A stretch of DNA of 64,000 bases from Oasisia sp. SBJ-2009 (GCA_964017155.1 OZ024857.1:28663101-28727100), one strand, 5' to 3'; shown: positions 13,301-27,289, counted from the first letter of the stretch. The notes: a model not told the origin generated them from the sequence alone. A program made the numbers and translations.

Positions 13301-16300
13301 ACTAGTACGACGACCAATATCATTACACATTCCAATGTTTTATTGTAACTACAATGTGAACACATGGCAATAAAGCTATCTTATCTTCTCATATTCTGTG
13401 GTTTCGCAGTGACAGTAGACGCTGCAAATGCCATCATGAAGTACAACGTGGGCATCAAGTGTGCCACCATCACACCAGATGAGTCCCGGGTGGAAGGTAT
13501 GTAGACGGCTCACATTACAGTAATGGATACAATAACAAATTATGTAATGTATCATTTGTGAGTGGATGTGTACTTTGTTGACTTAGTTTTGCTAATAAGG
13601 TCACCTCATAATTCAGGTCACTTTGCCTCAGTTCTAAGGATGATCTTAGTAAATGGGTCCTATACATATATACCAAGATATTCATGGGGTGTTATCGACT
13701 ACCTTTGTTTGCCTTGTAGTTCTACAGACAATTAGAATGTGTGCCAAATGTCTTGAATCTGAAAACTTTCAGAGTTTGGCTTGAAAAAGATGTGGAAATC
13801 GCCCAATGGTACGATCCGTAACATTCTTGGCGGGACAGTCTTCCGGGAGGCCATCATCTGCAAGAACATTCCCCGTCTGGTGACGACCTGGAAGAAACCC
13901 ATTGTCATAGGTCGTCATGCCTACGGTGACCAGGTACAATATGCACTTGGTGATACCAAAATAACTCTTTGAATGGTGATACTATAATAGGCTCATGATT
14001 GTAATTTTGTACTGAAAACAGTATATTGTCATTTGAGAGTTGGACAGAATTGATATCAGATGATAGAACTTTGTTATAATTACATTTACGTATTGGTAGT
14101 TATATATATGTAATTTCGTGTACTACTAGGATCTACCATTTCAATATATCCAAACCATACTTATAGGTTTTGGTTGCGTAGCATTGAAGTATGTTCTTAA
14201 GTACAATTGTTGGTCATGTGACAATGGGACAGTGTATGATGCTTTCAGTACAAAGCGACAGACTTTGTCGTGCCAGGCGATGGTAAGCTGGAGATGACCT
14301 TCACCCCAAAGGATGGAGGAGAGCCGATCCGTCGGGTAGTGTTTGAGTTTGAGGGCACAGGCGGGGTGGCACTTGCCATGTACAACACGGACAGGGTAGG
14401 CTTTAGTTTCCTGCATTTTGTTCTAGTTGGGGACCTCTTTATAAATAAACATCAGTTTGATGTTCATATATCAAAATAGTGATGAATCAGCAGGTTTTTT
14501 CTTGGTCATATTTCAGCAAACTTAGTAAATATTGATTGATTTCTGTATCACCGTATTTATACAATCATATTGACATATTCCATTGTGCTGTATAGGACTA
14601 GAAATACCATAAACGTTCATTATTACAGATGTATAATACATTATTACAGATATATAAACTGTATAATTAATATATATATATATATACATATATACATATA
14701 TACATATATACATATATACATATATACATATATACATATATACATATATATATATCAGACAAATGAGTGAAACCATCGACTTCATGTAATTGCTCATTAC
14801 TATAGGTTTCTGATTTTGTTTTTCCACAGATAAATATCAATGTATGTTATATAACTTGTTTGTTGGATTTTTTTTATTTGTTGTTGAATGTTGTTAAAAT
14901 TACAATTCTATCTAACACTTGTCTTTGTAGTCTATACGTGACTTTGCCCACTGCGCATTCCAAATGGCACTAGAAAAGAACATGCCACTGTTTCTGAGGT
15001 GGGTTGAGATTTTGTTTACTTTATAATGTGATGATAATAATATTTACACAAATGTAAATAGAACGCAAGCATCTGTTAAGAACATTTTCATATTTTCTGT
15101 AGCCCGCTGTTGTGATATGACACACTTTTACGGAAGACTTATGAATAAAAATGTGTTTGGAAGATTATGTTTAGTGGACTCTGTTTTGAATTTTTGACTG
15201 TTTCTTGGGCAAATCTTAAAACCACCAAACTGGTACTTGGGCACAACCCTTAAGCTATTTATAAATTGATTGTGTTCTTACACAATGAAATGAGTTAAAT
15301 AGATATATGTTGGGGCTATTACAGATGTTGATCTACTCAATATGACAGGTGCCTGGAAACCACACAGATAGCTGACTTGTCTAAAATACTACATATATAT
15401 GGCTCTGTTGATAACTATAAATTAATTTGTATGTTCTAGCACAAAGAATACCATCCTCAAGAAGTATGATGGACGATTTAAGGATCTGTTTGCTGAAATA
15501 TTTGAAAAGTAAGTATTTTGTGTATAGTTTGCCGAGATTCTTATGTAAAACAGTCGTTTAAATGTTCTGTGTCATTGTTGTGCAGAAGTTATAAGTACTT
15601 TAATTTAGACATCATTACGTTCAGGTTTAAATAGAAAAACATCTTACCAAGTATTACAGACAAAAAACCTATATTACTGAAATTAGTATTACGTAAAGTT
15701 GGATTATTGAACAAGCAGGAATTATTTGTGGTTAGCCAGTCTATATGCATAACAGATGTTACTGTTGTGTTATGGTAGGCAGAGTGTAGTCTCGAGAGCG
15801 GTGCTGGTGCACCCTGTTGTCAATTTGTGGAATTTTGACAGCATCTTCTACTGGCAGAAGCAGACACTGTCAACATTCCACAATTTGCCAACAGGGTGCA
15901 CCAGCGTCGCTCTCGAGACTACACTCTGCCTACTGCTGTTTAGACTGATTTGTGAATGACAGTCCCCCACTCCCCGTCACAAGTCACAGCCAGGGTGACA
16001 GTGGTGGTGCAGCTGACTGTTTGTGCCACACCCTCCTCTCCACCACACGCTGTTTCTTTCCGTCGGCCCGTTTTGTTTTAGGTATCTTCCACTGAATGTA
16101 CTTTATCTAGTAGTGAAAACACATTTCATGGTAACTGAATTGTGTGAATTACCCTGAGATGACTGGTTATGCAGGGACTACAAGCAGAAGTTTGAGCAGA
16201 GCGGCATCACCTACGAGCACCGACTGATTGACGACATGGTTGCCCAGGCAATGAAGTCAGAGGGAGGCTTTATCTGGGCCTGTAAGAACTATGACGGAGA

Positions 16301-19300
16301 TGTGCAGTCGGACTCAGTAGCTCAAGGTAAGGCAGCGTTACTGTTGTAAAGTTTGTTAAATACTGTTAATAGCAATTTATAATACCTATAATAGCTTCTT
16401 CCACTTTTCATGTTTTCATCTTTCTGCCATCAATGGTAACTTTCCAATCATGGGTGTCCATACCTGCTCCTCCATTTCACAATATCTTTCAGTGTGACAT
16501 TTCATTTAAGCTTGTACCTTGTTTGTTATTTGCAAACCACTTCTGTTTTCCATGTTTTTTTTCGGCAGTCTGTCTTTGTTCAATCTTTGCATAAGTATGT
16601 TTATCATGTATTATTTTCTTGTGAGTCCACAAAAAAGTTTACACACGTCTGTTCTATGTGTGATGATCTGTACAAACAATTCCTGCTGTTTCTTTTTGAG
16701 TCCTGAGATGAACATCGCACCCAATCAGTTTAACATTATATTTAATATATATCATCATCATTGTGCAGCCATGGGCAAAGGCCTCAGCATGCTGCTTCCA
16801 CATCTACCTATCTTGTGTTGTTGGCCTACCCTTCCACGCTGGCCAGGGCGGGTTGGAAGGGGCAGACGATATAGGGTGAACGAAATTGCCCAAGTTTTGA
16901 CACAGTGGCTGTATCAGCACCAACCCACCGACTTGTCGGCACCGAGATTCGAACCCCGGTCCCTCTAGTCGGGAGCCCGGCATTCTTACCACTTGGCCAC
17001 CGTGCCCTACATATAATATATTTATATATATATTCACTTATTTGGAATGCAGTAGTACGTTATTTAAGTCACATAACATGGATGATCTTGCAGTTATCAG
17101 ATGCAAGTGTGTCTACTACCAAGGGCATGATGAAGAATTCAGCACAGTGACCAGTGCTGTTTGTGTTGCAGGCTATGGGTCACTAGGCATGATGACCAGC
17201 GTCCTGATCTGTCCTGACGGCAAGACAGTGGAGGCGGAGGCAGCCCACGGCACAGTCACCCGCCACTACCGCTACCACCAGCAGGGCAAGGAGACCTCGA
17301 CCAACTCCATAGGTAGGCTCAGTGGCTCACTGGAGACAGTCAAGCTTATTATTAGTTAATCTAAATTTGGGACATAAAAGAACCAATGAGGACAGGCCTT
17401 GACATTAAACATTTGTATCCACTGGCCCGGGGCGCCAGTCAATTTGAAAAGTTACTAGCCTGCCCAAAAAGTTACTAGCTTGCCCAAAAAGTTACTGGCC
17501 TCCCCAAAAAGTTACTAGCCTGCCCGAAAAGTTACTGGCCCAGATAATGTTAATATTTTAGATTGCAACAATAAAAAGAGAGAACTCAACGTTATATATA
17601 ATGTTTTAATCATGATGTCAGTCTGCTAATATAAAATCTGAGGCGCCGTTTGCATTATACAATTTTAGCACATTTATTTATAGACTACAACATGCATTAC
17701 TACATATTACAAGAAATTAAATATCAACCTCAATGACAATAGTCTTCTGTCAGTATTGTGTCTTTTCTATATATCAAATAATACAGTCAGTTAAAATTGG
17801 CCAGTGCCAATATCGAGCCCTGGAGGACGACAAGCACCCTGGCAATGACCAGCTTGGCATACATGTTCTGAAAGACTGACTAGTTCATTGAGACCTCAGA
17901 AGATCATAACGTAACCACAATCTATACAGACAGACTGAGACTAGTCAGTTAATAAGAACCCTGCCATTTGCTAGAAACAACTAGAACTAGTAATCATAAT
18001 GCTGTCCACAATATTCATTACTACTAGCCTCAGTGGAGTCTGTAGTCAAATTATAGGTAATAAATAATCGCCGACCTCTTTATTGTGCAACACAACCCAC
18101 GTTTTGAAATACACTGCAAAGTATGTTGATAAAAACGTACCTAAATTATAATTTTCTTTAATTCACCACGTTCAGTTGGGAGGCGGGGTGCTCGCCCATC
18201 GCTGCAAATATCTAGCATCTGCCACTAGCACCTCTGGTGGTTGACATCGTAGCTTTGTTACTGCATCAGTTCCCCGACGTACAGTTGCAAGTTGACATCG
18301 CCGAGATGACGTCACTTGGAATAGTCAGAAACTGCACGAACCAGTGCGAATAATTGCATGTGATAAACTATTGTCCACCACTGATGTACTTTCTGTTTCT
18401 GCCTCACTAAAAGGAACGTGTTACATTTTTACATACAGGGCTATTACAGTTATGGGTTGGCATATTTACAATACTCACGCTGATGACCACAAATGTGTCT
18501 GGGAACATTAGAAATACACTGGACTTGAACATTATTCATTGACCCAAGCCATATACCCACATTGAGAAAATGAAACTTGCATAAAAGAGGTGTCTGGATA
18601 CTGTTAAAGGGTAAAGTTTTGAGTCTTGATTTCTGACATTGTAGCGTCCATTTTTGCGTGGACCCGAGGGTTGGCCCACCGTGCCAAGCTCGACGGCAAC
18701 ACTGCACTGGCCAACTACAGCACCACACTGGAGGCTGCTTGTGTCGAGACGATTGAAGCTGGCTTCATGACAAAGGACCTTGCTATATGCATCAAGGGTC
18801 TAGCCCAGTAAGTCATCCTTTCATTGTAGATGAGTATAAATTAGATATTTATCTGTTATATACTTACTTGCATAATCCAACTGTATCATCCATTTCCTTT
18901 CCTTCCACATTTGCATGATGGTTAACACAGCTACACCTGTCATTTGGGGATGTGTACAGTTAATTTTGGGCAGGTAAACATTCAGTAGTGGATGGGTGGA
19001 AATTTGAGGAGCAAAACACACACAAGACACAGAAAGACAGATATTTTCTGGGACATTTTGTATTGGTAAAAATGTGATCCTGCATAACGTTCTGGTCGTT
19101 AACTTAGATAACGTTTAAAACATTAGTTCGAGATGTTAATACACAAATATGCATTGTGCAAGTTGTCTGTCATACAATAGCCACTTGACAACTGATGTTG
19201 TGCAACACAACAATGCTTTTCTATCAGTCAACATTTGCCACATTGTGTAATGCTTTCCACGCCGAGATCTGCATGAACGTTACGTTTCCTCCAGTCCTGG

Positions 19301-19518
19301 TTAACTAACCCTTTCAGGTAGTAGTTAGGACTAATGCTAAGGACACTCCTAAATTATTTGTGTGACCATGGAGTGTGGTCACCCTATATCCTGTTTGGGA
19401 TCAGCCGATATATTTCTGATGACTGATTGTTTGCAGTGTCACCCGAGCCGATTACCTGAACACATTCGAGTTCCTGGACAAGATCGCAGAGACCCTTAAA
19501 AAGAAAATGGTCCTTTAG
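10325..19518 (+). CDS. IDH1: NADP-dependent isocitrate dehydrogenase, cytosolic IDH1 type
   Basis: Oxidatively decarboxylates isocitrate to 2-oxoglutarate with production of NADPH. Twelve coding exons: 10325-10340, 10429-10468, 12615-12721, 13410-13496, 13773-13933, 14249-14395, 14931-14998, 15440-15508, 16175-16326, 17172-17312, 18645-18807 and 19437-19518. All junctions are GT-AG and in phase, giving 410 aa (human IDH1 has 414). The start [19 protein letters not shown] directly precedes the conserved core, leaving no mitochondrial presequence. Visible family motifs: [17 protein letters not shown] (substrate-binding Arg 99 and 108), GRHAYGDQ (Arg131, equivalent to human Arg132), [27 protein letters not shown] (metal-binding region) and [13 protein letters not shown] (NADP region). 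The protein ends in KKMVL, so the peroxisomal AKL/SKL tripeptide is absent and the product is probably purely cytosolic. The start lies in a CpG-richer stretch. The assignment is very secure. Confidence 0.97.
14668..14756. repeat. (TATATACA)n microsatellite in IDH1 intron 6
   Basis: Alternating TATATA and TACATA blocks fill the middle of the intron between 14395 and 14931. Frames through it are artefacts. Confidence 0.9.
15775..15933. mobile_element. 159-bp near-perfect hairpin in IDH1 intron 8
   Basis: Arms 15775-15841 and 15867-15933 pair over 67 bp with five mismatches (62/67), separated by a 25-base loop. Ends are GTAGGCAGAGTGTAGTCTCG and its complement. Stem length exceeds a normal animal pre-miRNA, and the structure is typical of a small foldback/MITE. 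No clear target duplication was found. The IDH1 pre-mRNA would carry this hairpin. Confidence 0.7.
16755..17009 (-). mobile_element. tRNA-derived SINE
   Basis: On the minus strand the head starts GGGCACGGTGGCCAAGTGG and contains a pol III A box (TGGCCAAGTGG, 17000-16990) and B box (GGTTCGAATC, 16955-16946) at tRNA spacing. An unrelated body follows and the copy ends in an ATGATG-type tail near 16755. It sits in IDH1 intron 9, antisense to the gene. Confidence 0.8.
17421..17822. mobile_element. Decayed hAT-like element in IDH1 intron 10
   Basis: The right end reads, inverted, CAGGGCTCGATATTGGCAC, close to the ends of the hAT-type MITE at 42511-42708. The left side contains five tandem 20-bp copies of AGTTACTAGCCTGCCCAAAA (17450-17540). 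The left terminus is ambiguous and no target duplication was found. Confidence 0.4.
18307..18314. promoter_or_regulatory. Palindromic CRE (TGACGTCA) in IDH1 intron 10
   Basis: A full CREB/ATF consensus, in a locally CpG-richer part of the intron (18170-18330). A single motif, so function is uncertain. Confidence 0.25.
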
Positions 19519-19631
19519 GGGGGACCAGTGGTGGAAACTGTGGACGTATCCACGGCCAATCAAGTGCTTATTGCAGATTATATACAAGAGAAGTTATTAA
19601 TATAAGTATTAAGAATATATAAACGAACTAT

Positions 19632-19683
19632 AATAAATTAGGAATGGATACTAGTTCTTATAGGGATGTAGTCGCACAATAAA
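19632..19683 (+). terminator. IDH1: IDH1 polyadenylation signals
   Basis: AATAAA hexamers at 19632-19637 and 19678-19683, about 115-165 bases after the stop codon, followed by T-rich sequence. They would give a short 3' UTR. Confidence 0.6.
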
Positions 19684-21464
19684 TTGGTTAATAATGCACA
19701 AAGACCGGAGATCAGTATTTAGTGATTTATATATATTATTTACATATCGTTTTAAATCACTATTTATTGCAACAGTGTAATAATAATAAAGCACTCACAC
19801 ATGTATTTTGCATATTCATTATAATAGAGGAACTTATATTAATAATGTTGCAAGTTTACGGCATATTTACTTGCAATCTTTGTTGAACATGGTAATAACG
19901 ATGGCAGCCACTTTTGATTAACCGCAAGACTTCCTATAGTAGGAATCAGTTATCTTCCCTTCCAACTCATTCCTATTTGCAAACCTTGCTTTCTATCTCT
20001 CAGTCACTTTCTGTGCACTGCGTTCTGGTCTGGTCTTCACAAGACTTGGAGTAAGTTTATTCACTCTTACTCACAGCTGCACGAGTGGGTGGCTAGTGGA
20101 ATAAAATGTCAATCAGCTCATGATATACACACACAAACATAGAAATGAATAATCTAATTTATTGAATGCATCATCAAATGCTGAGATATTGACCGCAACA
20201 ACAGATTTTCTAGACCATTTCCTTTATTCAGAGGTTCGTAGTGGTAACACCACATTAGTAACTATCATTAGTTACCAGCCAGGGTTATAATAAATGCATC
20301 CAACATAGAACTGTTAACAGAGTATTCCTCCATGTTTTCACCATGTTGGTAAGTTCTGTTGGTTACGGTTAAATTATTTCACAAAGTCACAAAACCTGTT
20401 AGAATTTTGTCTGGTCATTGCCATGTATCCATGAAAATTAATGCTAGTTGCACCTATGAAATACATTATTGCAAACTTGCTCTAATGGCCATTTTAGATC
20501 GTAAAAATAGCAAGTTTCACACCACAAGTTGGTGAGGTTGATTAGACCCTGTGCTAAACGCGTAATTTATTTGGATGTAGCAATCTTACGAGACCAACTA
20601 GGAAGGAATGACCGTATGTGTATAGATTGTAATTATGCCTTCATAAGGAATCAGAATGTGATACACTCACTTGTGAACACAATAGGTGGTAACAATATAG
20701 CAAAAAGATGTAGCCATTGACAATGATGGTTTGCCATTAAGGGTAGCCACTACTGAACATTAGAAACTGATACATACAGAAAAAAATTGCAGTATGATAG
20801 AGCATTTTCAGTATAACAATCTGAAGAAAAAACTGTTTGAAAAACGATAAAGGTAAATGTGTAGAGAACTCTAGGGCTACATGTGTTGTGTCCAGTTTGC
20901 TACCAGTACATCCATAGATAATGTTTAGAAATACATTTATTATTAACAAAACATAATATACAGTCATACGAGACGTTATTTGTAACCGCTCTTCTTGAAC
21001 GTCAGAGAATTTCATAAACTCAACCTTTAACACCCCTGTCAGTAAGTATTCACGACGTACCAAATACTGTAGTTCAAAATACTGTATAAATATCTACGAC
21101 TGCAAAACACAGCATCTAGTTGTACCCAGTAGTAGGCTTCAGTAAATTAAAAAAATCTGACGTACATAAGTCATACATTGTGTCTATATTATAGCCTAAT
21201 GGGTATGAATTCTGCGATGGAAACAAACAGGGCGTGCCAGGTAACCTAACCTCTGCAGTGAACCACTGAAGTTTAAAAAACAATGTCGAGTACACAGATG
21301 GGTTGGTAGATTTTCGACGGATGCAATACAAACAGAAAGTTGCACCCAAACATTAAAACAACGGACGATGAAGAAGCAAATAATTGTAAAAGCACATGAG
21401 TAGCAACGATAACAATATCAACAAAGACTGTACAGGTGGGGACAGTCGGCAGACGTAGGCAGCT
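19684..21464. other. Convergent intergenic region between IDH1 and PKMYT1
   Basis: No gene is seen. It contains one copy (20691-20769) of a 79-bp repeat whose other copy (21585-21663) lies inside the last PKMYT1 intron. The minus-strand 3' UTR of PKMYT1 must lie in its upper part. Confidence 0.5.
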
Positions 21465-21663
21465 CTAGGCACCCTCCTCCTCGTCTGACGACATGCATTC
21501 AAAGGCCTGCACAACAGAAGGACATAGTTACCAGTAAATAAACACATATCTGGGAGACAATGGGACAACTGTATCGGATCAATCAACAATATAGCAAAAA
21601 GATGTAGGCGTTGACAATGACGGTTTGCCATTAAGGGTAGCCACTACTGAACATTGGAAACTT
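20691..21663. repeat. 79-bp direct repeats flanking the last PKMYT1 exon
   Basis: 20691-20769 and 21585-21663 match over about 79 bp with a few changes (shared GGTTTGCCATTAAGGGTAGC and CCACTACTGAACATT). They stand in the same orientation on either side of the terminal coding exon 21465-21506. Confidence 0.8.
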
Positions 21664-24600
21664 ACATTACAGCAGATTTGAATTTGTGCCGAAGCAGAAA
21701 TCAATACATTTTAGGATTTTGTCATTTTTAAATTGCATATGATATGAGTGTGTGTGCATGTGTGAGTGATTGTTTGAAATGATAAATAATTGTGTATATT
21801 AACCTATGATTGCTGCGGTGCTATTTCCGCTAGAGATGGATATTGCATTCAAATGTCACAAATCAGTAGACCATTGTAGTGGGAACTTGCACTGAAATGA
21901 TTAATAAACTTTTCAGTCTTCAGTGAAAAGCAACATTTCACTTCCTTTTAAATGGCTATCTAACACAACACATTAATTTTTTTACATTATGAATGTTTGT
22001 CTCATAATTACCCCCATAAGGTTCTTGGGTTCAATGCCCAGTTTGGCCGCCTCTGCCATGTCTTCGTCCGCCTGGTGGAAGCTCGTGTTAGGCGTGATCG
22101 AGTCGTTCGGTTCGTAGTCTCGACGAGAGCTTCGACTTGCCATCGGAGAAGAACTAAAGCCAACATAGCACCTTTTAAATATCAGGCATTGTCCATAGTC
22201 AACCATAACAACCTCACACATATCATGCAGGCAATTTGTGATAACTGTCAGCAACTTGTAGACCATTGGAGGTGCTGTTAGCAGAGGCAAGTTGCAACAA
22301 GATTTGTTTTATCTACAGGAAAACATTTAATATAGATAAAGTGCAACATATGTAAAAATATGACATACACAATGTATGCGTTAGTGGAAATTTTGCATGC
22401 AAATAAATAAAAAATGAATGTTATTTTCAGTAGTATCTGTGAAAAAAATAAAAAATCCCTTTCAAGCAATATAGTGCTTTGTGTTGATAACTTTTTTATT
22501 CTTTGTAAATTCAACTAATTACAAACCAATTAACTGCCTACATTTAATATTTTTTACAACTGATATGCTACGTACCTACATACACAAGATCCTTGTTTTT
22601 ACACTTGTTACGAATACAGGCTTTAAAAAAAGGTTATATAAGCCATTTACATATTTAGTCGGGCATACTGCATGTCTACTGTTTGATCAGCAGGTTCCAC
22701 TTACCTGAAGATGTTGTCATGGCAACTGAGAATGGGTGAGCCGGAGCTGTTAGAGAAGTATGTGCGTGGGGGTTGGTGCATGGGGTGGTACCTCAGGCCG
22801 GGGGTGGTACAGGCCTTCTGTGCCGGCACACTGCAAGAGACATCATACATCCATTACCTCTTTTTACTCACTGAAGAACTATTCTTACTGAACAGTGTAC
22901 CCTAACAATTACAGACACTGATACATGTATAAACATACCAAATCTGAAGTTCGAAGTTCACCCCCTGGCTCAAGTGTGGAGCTTTGGACACTTGACTAAG
23001 ACAACCCGAGCTGCTGCAGTGTGAAACCTTGGGCAAGTTTTTTCACTCTACATTGCTCCAGTTAACTTAGATGTATGAATGAGTAAGTGTAGCGATCGCC
23101 GAAATGGGCGATAATACAGAATTTAATGTTCCAATGCCAATTTATAACTACAAACGTACCTGACAGCGTTCCATATTTTTACAGCAAAATATTTGAAGGT
23201 GTGGATCTTGTATGTGACCCTGTTTGAGGTTCAGTGTTTGTTTTTAAGACATTATGCTGTATTTACTATAAGGTCTAGATGTACACACCCAAACAGGCCG
23301 AGGTCACTTAGGCCGAGATCGCGAAAGGCCTAGATCACCGTGAAGCAAACAGATCACGCATTGGCAAGCAGCCAGGATATAATGGAGTACAGAAAGTAGT
23401 TCCAAGAATCTCAGTCACAGATCTGAATTAGTGGTGCTTTAAAATTCTTTGATTCAGACATATAACTTGTTTTGTACTATGAGAGGTTTTGTGACTGTGT
23501 TAGTCTATGATGTTTAAGTGTATATGTTCTGTAGACATCTTCTAGAAAGTGTATGAATACGACTGAGTGAAAAGGCTCTTCAGAGCACAAGCATGGCAGA
23601 TTTCATCATAGCAAATATTTGAGAAACAAGATGTAAACATGCCCCGATTATGGAACTCAGGACCCATTTAAGACCAACGAGGTATGTACTTAATAGGATG
23701 AACACCCACAATTGTACTGAATTGTATTTGTTGTATCTTAACAATCCCTCATGTAAAGGTTAACTGAACCTTTCTGTGGAGATCACCCACCCAAGTGAGC
23801 CTGGAGTTGTCCTGTAAGATTGATTCATCAGTTATAATTTGTGTTAGCCCAAAAGGAGTTAGGAATCATGCCTTATTTTCTGTAAGGCCTATATGCCACA
23901 GAGTATTATTGCAATATCTATCCTAAAGACCAAAGATCTGTATGTACGAGAGATACATAGGTATTTACTGTACATGGTAGTGCAGCTACTAGTCATGTCA
24001 CTGTGTGTTATCAATGTCCACATATTGAGAGAAAACTTATTTATCGTATTTTTGAACTAGTCATTAACGTGTCATTGCATTAAGACACAAACCTTGTCTT
24101 GTTAGTGTTCACGGTGTTTACAAGGTGTAAAGAATTTCATGTAATGTCCACGCCAAAATAAACATCAGTAGTTACAAGAAACCATGGTCGTCCTTCATGC
24201 TATATGGGCTCCAGAGCTACAGTAAGTGCTAGAGACAATGGTGGATATTTGTACGAGCAGCATTCGCGCATTAATTGCAACATGGCTGGATGTTTCCCAG
24301 AGAAGTTCTCATGGTACAACAAGTACTAGTATAACGGTAAGTACTTGCATAACAGTAAGCAAACCCTACTAGTACAATGGTAAGTACTCGTACAACAGTA
24401 ACTAATCCTACAGTAGTGAGTACATACTGGGGAATGAGAAAGCCGTCGTGGTCCCGTGCGGAGTCGTCACTGGAGCTGGAGAAGTCTAGCGGAGCTCCCA
24501 GCGACGTGTTGTGCAGGCTGATTCCCTCGTCGTCAAACAGGTCATCTGCAAATGATAATCACAGTTGGGTCATCTGCATATCTGAACAGTTTTCAGAGAA

Positions 24601-27234
24601 ATCTAGCTGAATACACTGGACAACATTACAATATGAACCTCTACTGCCAATCTTGAATAGATATTTAATGGCAAATTGTACCAAGTTTAAGATCAGAAGC
24701 CCAAATGTGTCCACATTATGTCCTCAAACCATGAACTTGACCATGACATATTTTTGATGACTGTTATGGCAGAGCCAACTGACCCCATTTTTGGACAACC
24801 TGCACTACCTAACGCACATAATTAATTGTACACAATTAGCTTTGCTTTTACAAGTGGACATGTTTCTACAACAATTTGTGAGATATATGCCATCTGCTAT
24901 CAAGATATTGCCATAACTTGGCTAAGCCTTTCATTCAGAAACACCATTTCACACTGATTTTGTGTATTTAAGAAATAAATCATTTATTATTTATTTATTA
25001 TTTAGTATATTTGAGATAACTTTGAGGGTCCTGCCATTTTCTAACTTTTATTAAAATATTTACATGATGCTCCCTAAGTTCGTTGATGCTCCCGATACGC
25101 CCATTTTCAACTTATTATTTTTAATGTTTATACTTGATATCCTATACATTCATCATAGCTTGTCATTTGCTATACGAACGGCAAAGGCGGCAGCTAAAGT
25201 GAAAAAGGGTGTCTACAGACACCACAAATACAGGGATTCCCCACTGCGACCTAATTAGGTCAATTCTACGTCGGTGTGTTAACACGAATGCTAAATCGGC
25301 CTCATGAAACTGGCTGTAACCTACACTGAATAGTCGCTGTTAGCTGCGACCAGTAGACCGCATGATTGCTCTTAAAGTTACACGGCTTTATGAAACTGGG
25401 GCCAAGTGTCCAGTACATGACCCATGGGAGTCGAGGGAGAAAAGCATTTTCGAGTGCTGCTCCACGGCTCTGGAACAATCTGCCGCTTGCCATGCGTGCC
25501 ACAGACTCCCTCAATTCTTTCAAGAAGCAACTGAAGACACTTCTGTTTAAAAGAACGTTTTCACTTTAACTCTTTACTGCGCAGACCGTCCAAAACCACC
25601 CAACCCCTCGTACGCGCAGACCGTCCAAAACCGCCCAGCAAACTCACTGTTCGTGGGTCTTTCGTTTACCGCGATCAGATCCTTCTTTTACATTAACCAG
25701 CCAGCTCAAACTGCTGACCTAAGCTCTATGTAGGTCACGGAAACATATGATGTCGCCATCTTGTCAAAAATAGTTTTCGTTTGCGAATAAAGTGACTTTA
25801 TTTGGAAAGATGTTGAAATGCGTTTGTCTAGTTGACCTCCGACATTGTGCGGCATTTGGCGGATATTACTGAGATTATTTCTCGACGATTTCGAATCTGA
25901 TATCGATGTTTCCAATGTGAATAATGTCGAGAGTGATCACGGAGACCCTGTTATCATCCATCTACGTTGTCTGTGCGACTTTTCGTTGTTGAGATACGAA
26001 GAAGACAACCCGTCGGCGGCATGTTTAGTTCGCCGATATGCAGCCATTTTGTTGACCCTAACAGTCAAAATTGGATAAATGTTTTACTAGGATAAAACTA
26101 ACATACAAGGCTACATTGCTTCCACAGGATCACTGTTGTGTGTTCAAATTTATTTTAATATGTAGCATGAAGTTGTTTATATATTTTATCACCATAATTG
26201 TTGAAGTTTGCTTCAAGATCTGAAATGTAATTGATTGCAACATACATTTTAATAACACGTTTTATTCACAGAAATCATTCCATGTACAGTGCAATTAATT
26301 TCATATATTTTTATGCATCGGTTGTTGAGTTTTTCAAATTGTTATGCAAACAACATGCAGTGTAATTCACAGATGGCTGCCATCTTAAAATTGTCTGCCC
26401 ACAGCAGGGTGTAAAATAATAAGACTGTCTGCCCAGTAAAGAGTTAAAAGATTTTTTTTAATATCTGAACATTTTTAATATGTACTATTTATCAACTATT
26501 TTATTATTTCTTTTTTTATTGTAATATAGTTAACTATTATTTCTTTTTAATATCTACTATTTTTAATATCTATTATTTATCAACTATTTCAATATTTCTT
26601 TTTTACATTGTAATATAATTAACTATTATTTATTTATATTGAATTTTTTTGATTTTTACCGATCTATTTATTTTACAACTACGTCTCTATTTTTTTTTAG
26701 GTAATCTGTATATTCGTGTAAAGTGTAATGCGCCTCTGAACGGTTGTATTGATAGATATATGGCATAGACAAATACTGTATTTATTATTATATATTATGA
26801 CCCACCGTCGGAGAAGCTGTGGTCCCACTCTGGGGGGTGGGTCATCCCGCTGCTGTCTCTGGTGGGTGTCTGCTGCAGGTGCTGGGGCAGCAGACTCTGC
26901 AGGGGGTAGGTGATGGTTAGCCATAGGGTGAACAAGAGGGACAGTAGGCCTCGCATGAAACATTTCCCTGATGAGACCTGTTCCAAAAGCAAAACGGGCG
27001 TCTACGGGTGCCAGCAGATGTCAAACGTCTCGATAATTGTAAAAAGGGGTTTTCTCTTGCACAATATAAAGGAACTCGCGCAATAACAGGCAGAAGGGAT
27101 ATGGTTATGTTAGATGATTCACTGGACGTATACAGCCATGCAATAGTGTTTTTAAAATGTGTGCTAAACTAAATACACCAGGGCAAATAAAAATAGTATT
27201 AATACATTTCCAACATGATTTTATATATATACAC

Positions 27235-27289
<55 letters not shown>

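Noticed and set aside
15775..15933. Calling the hairpin a microRNA gene
   Set aside because: The stem is much longer than usual precursors and the terminal inverted repeats fit a MITE better; kept as a finding only.
16900..17009. Functional tRNA gene on the minus strand
   Set aside because: A and B boxes are present but the acceptor stem does not close and an unrelated body and tail follow, as in a SINE.
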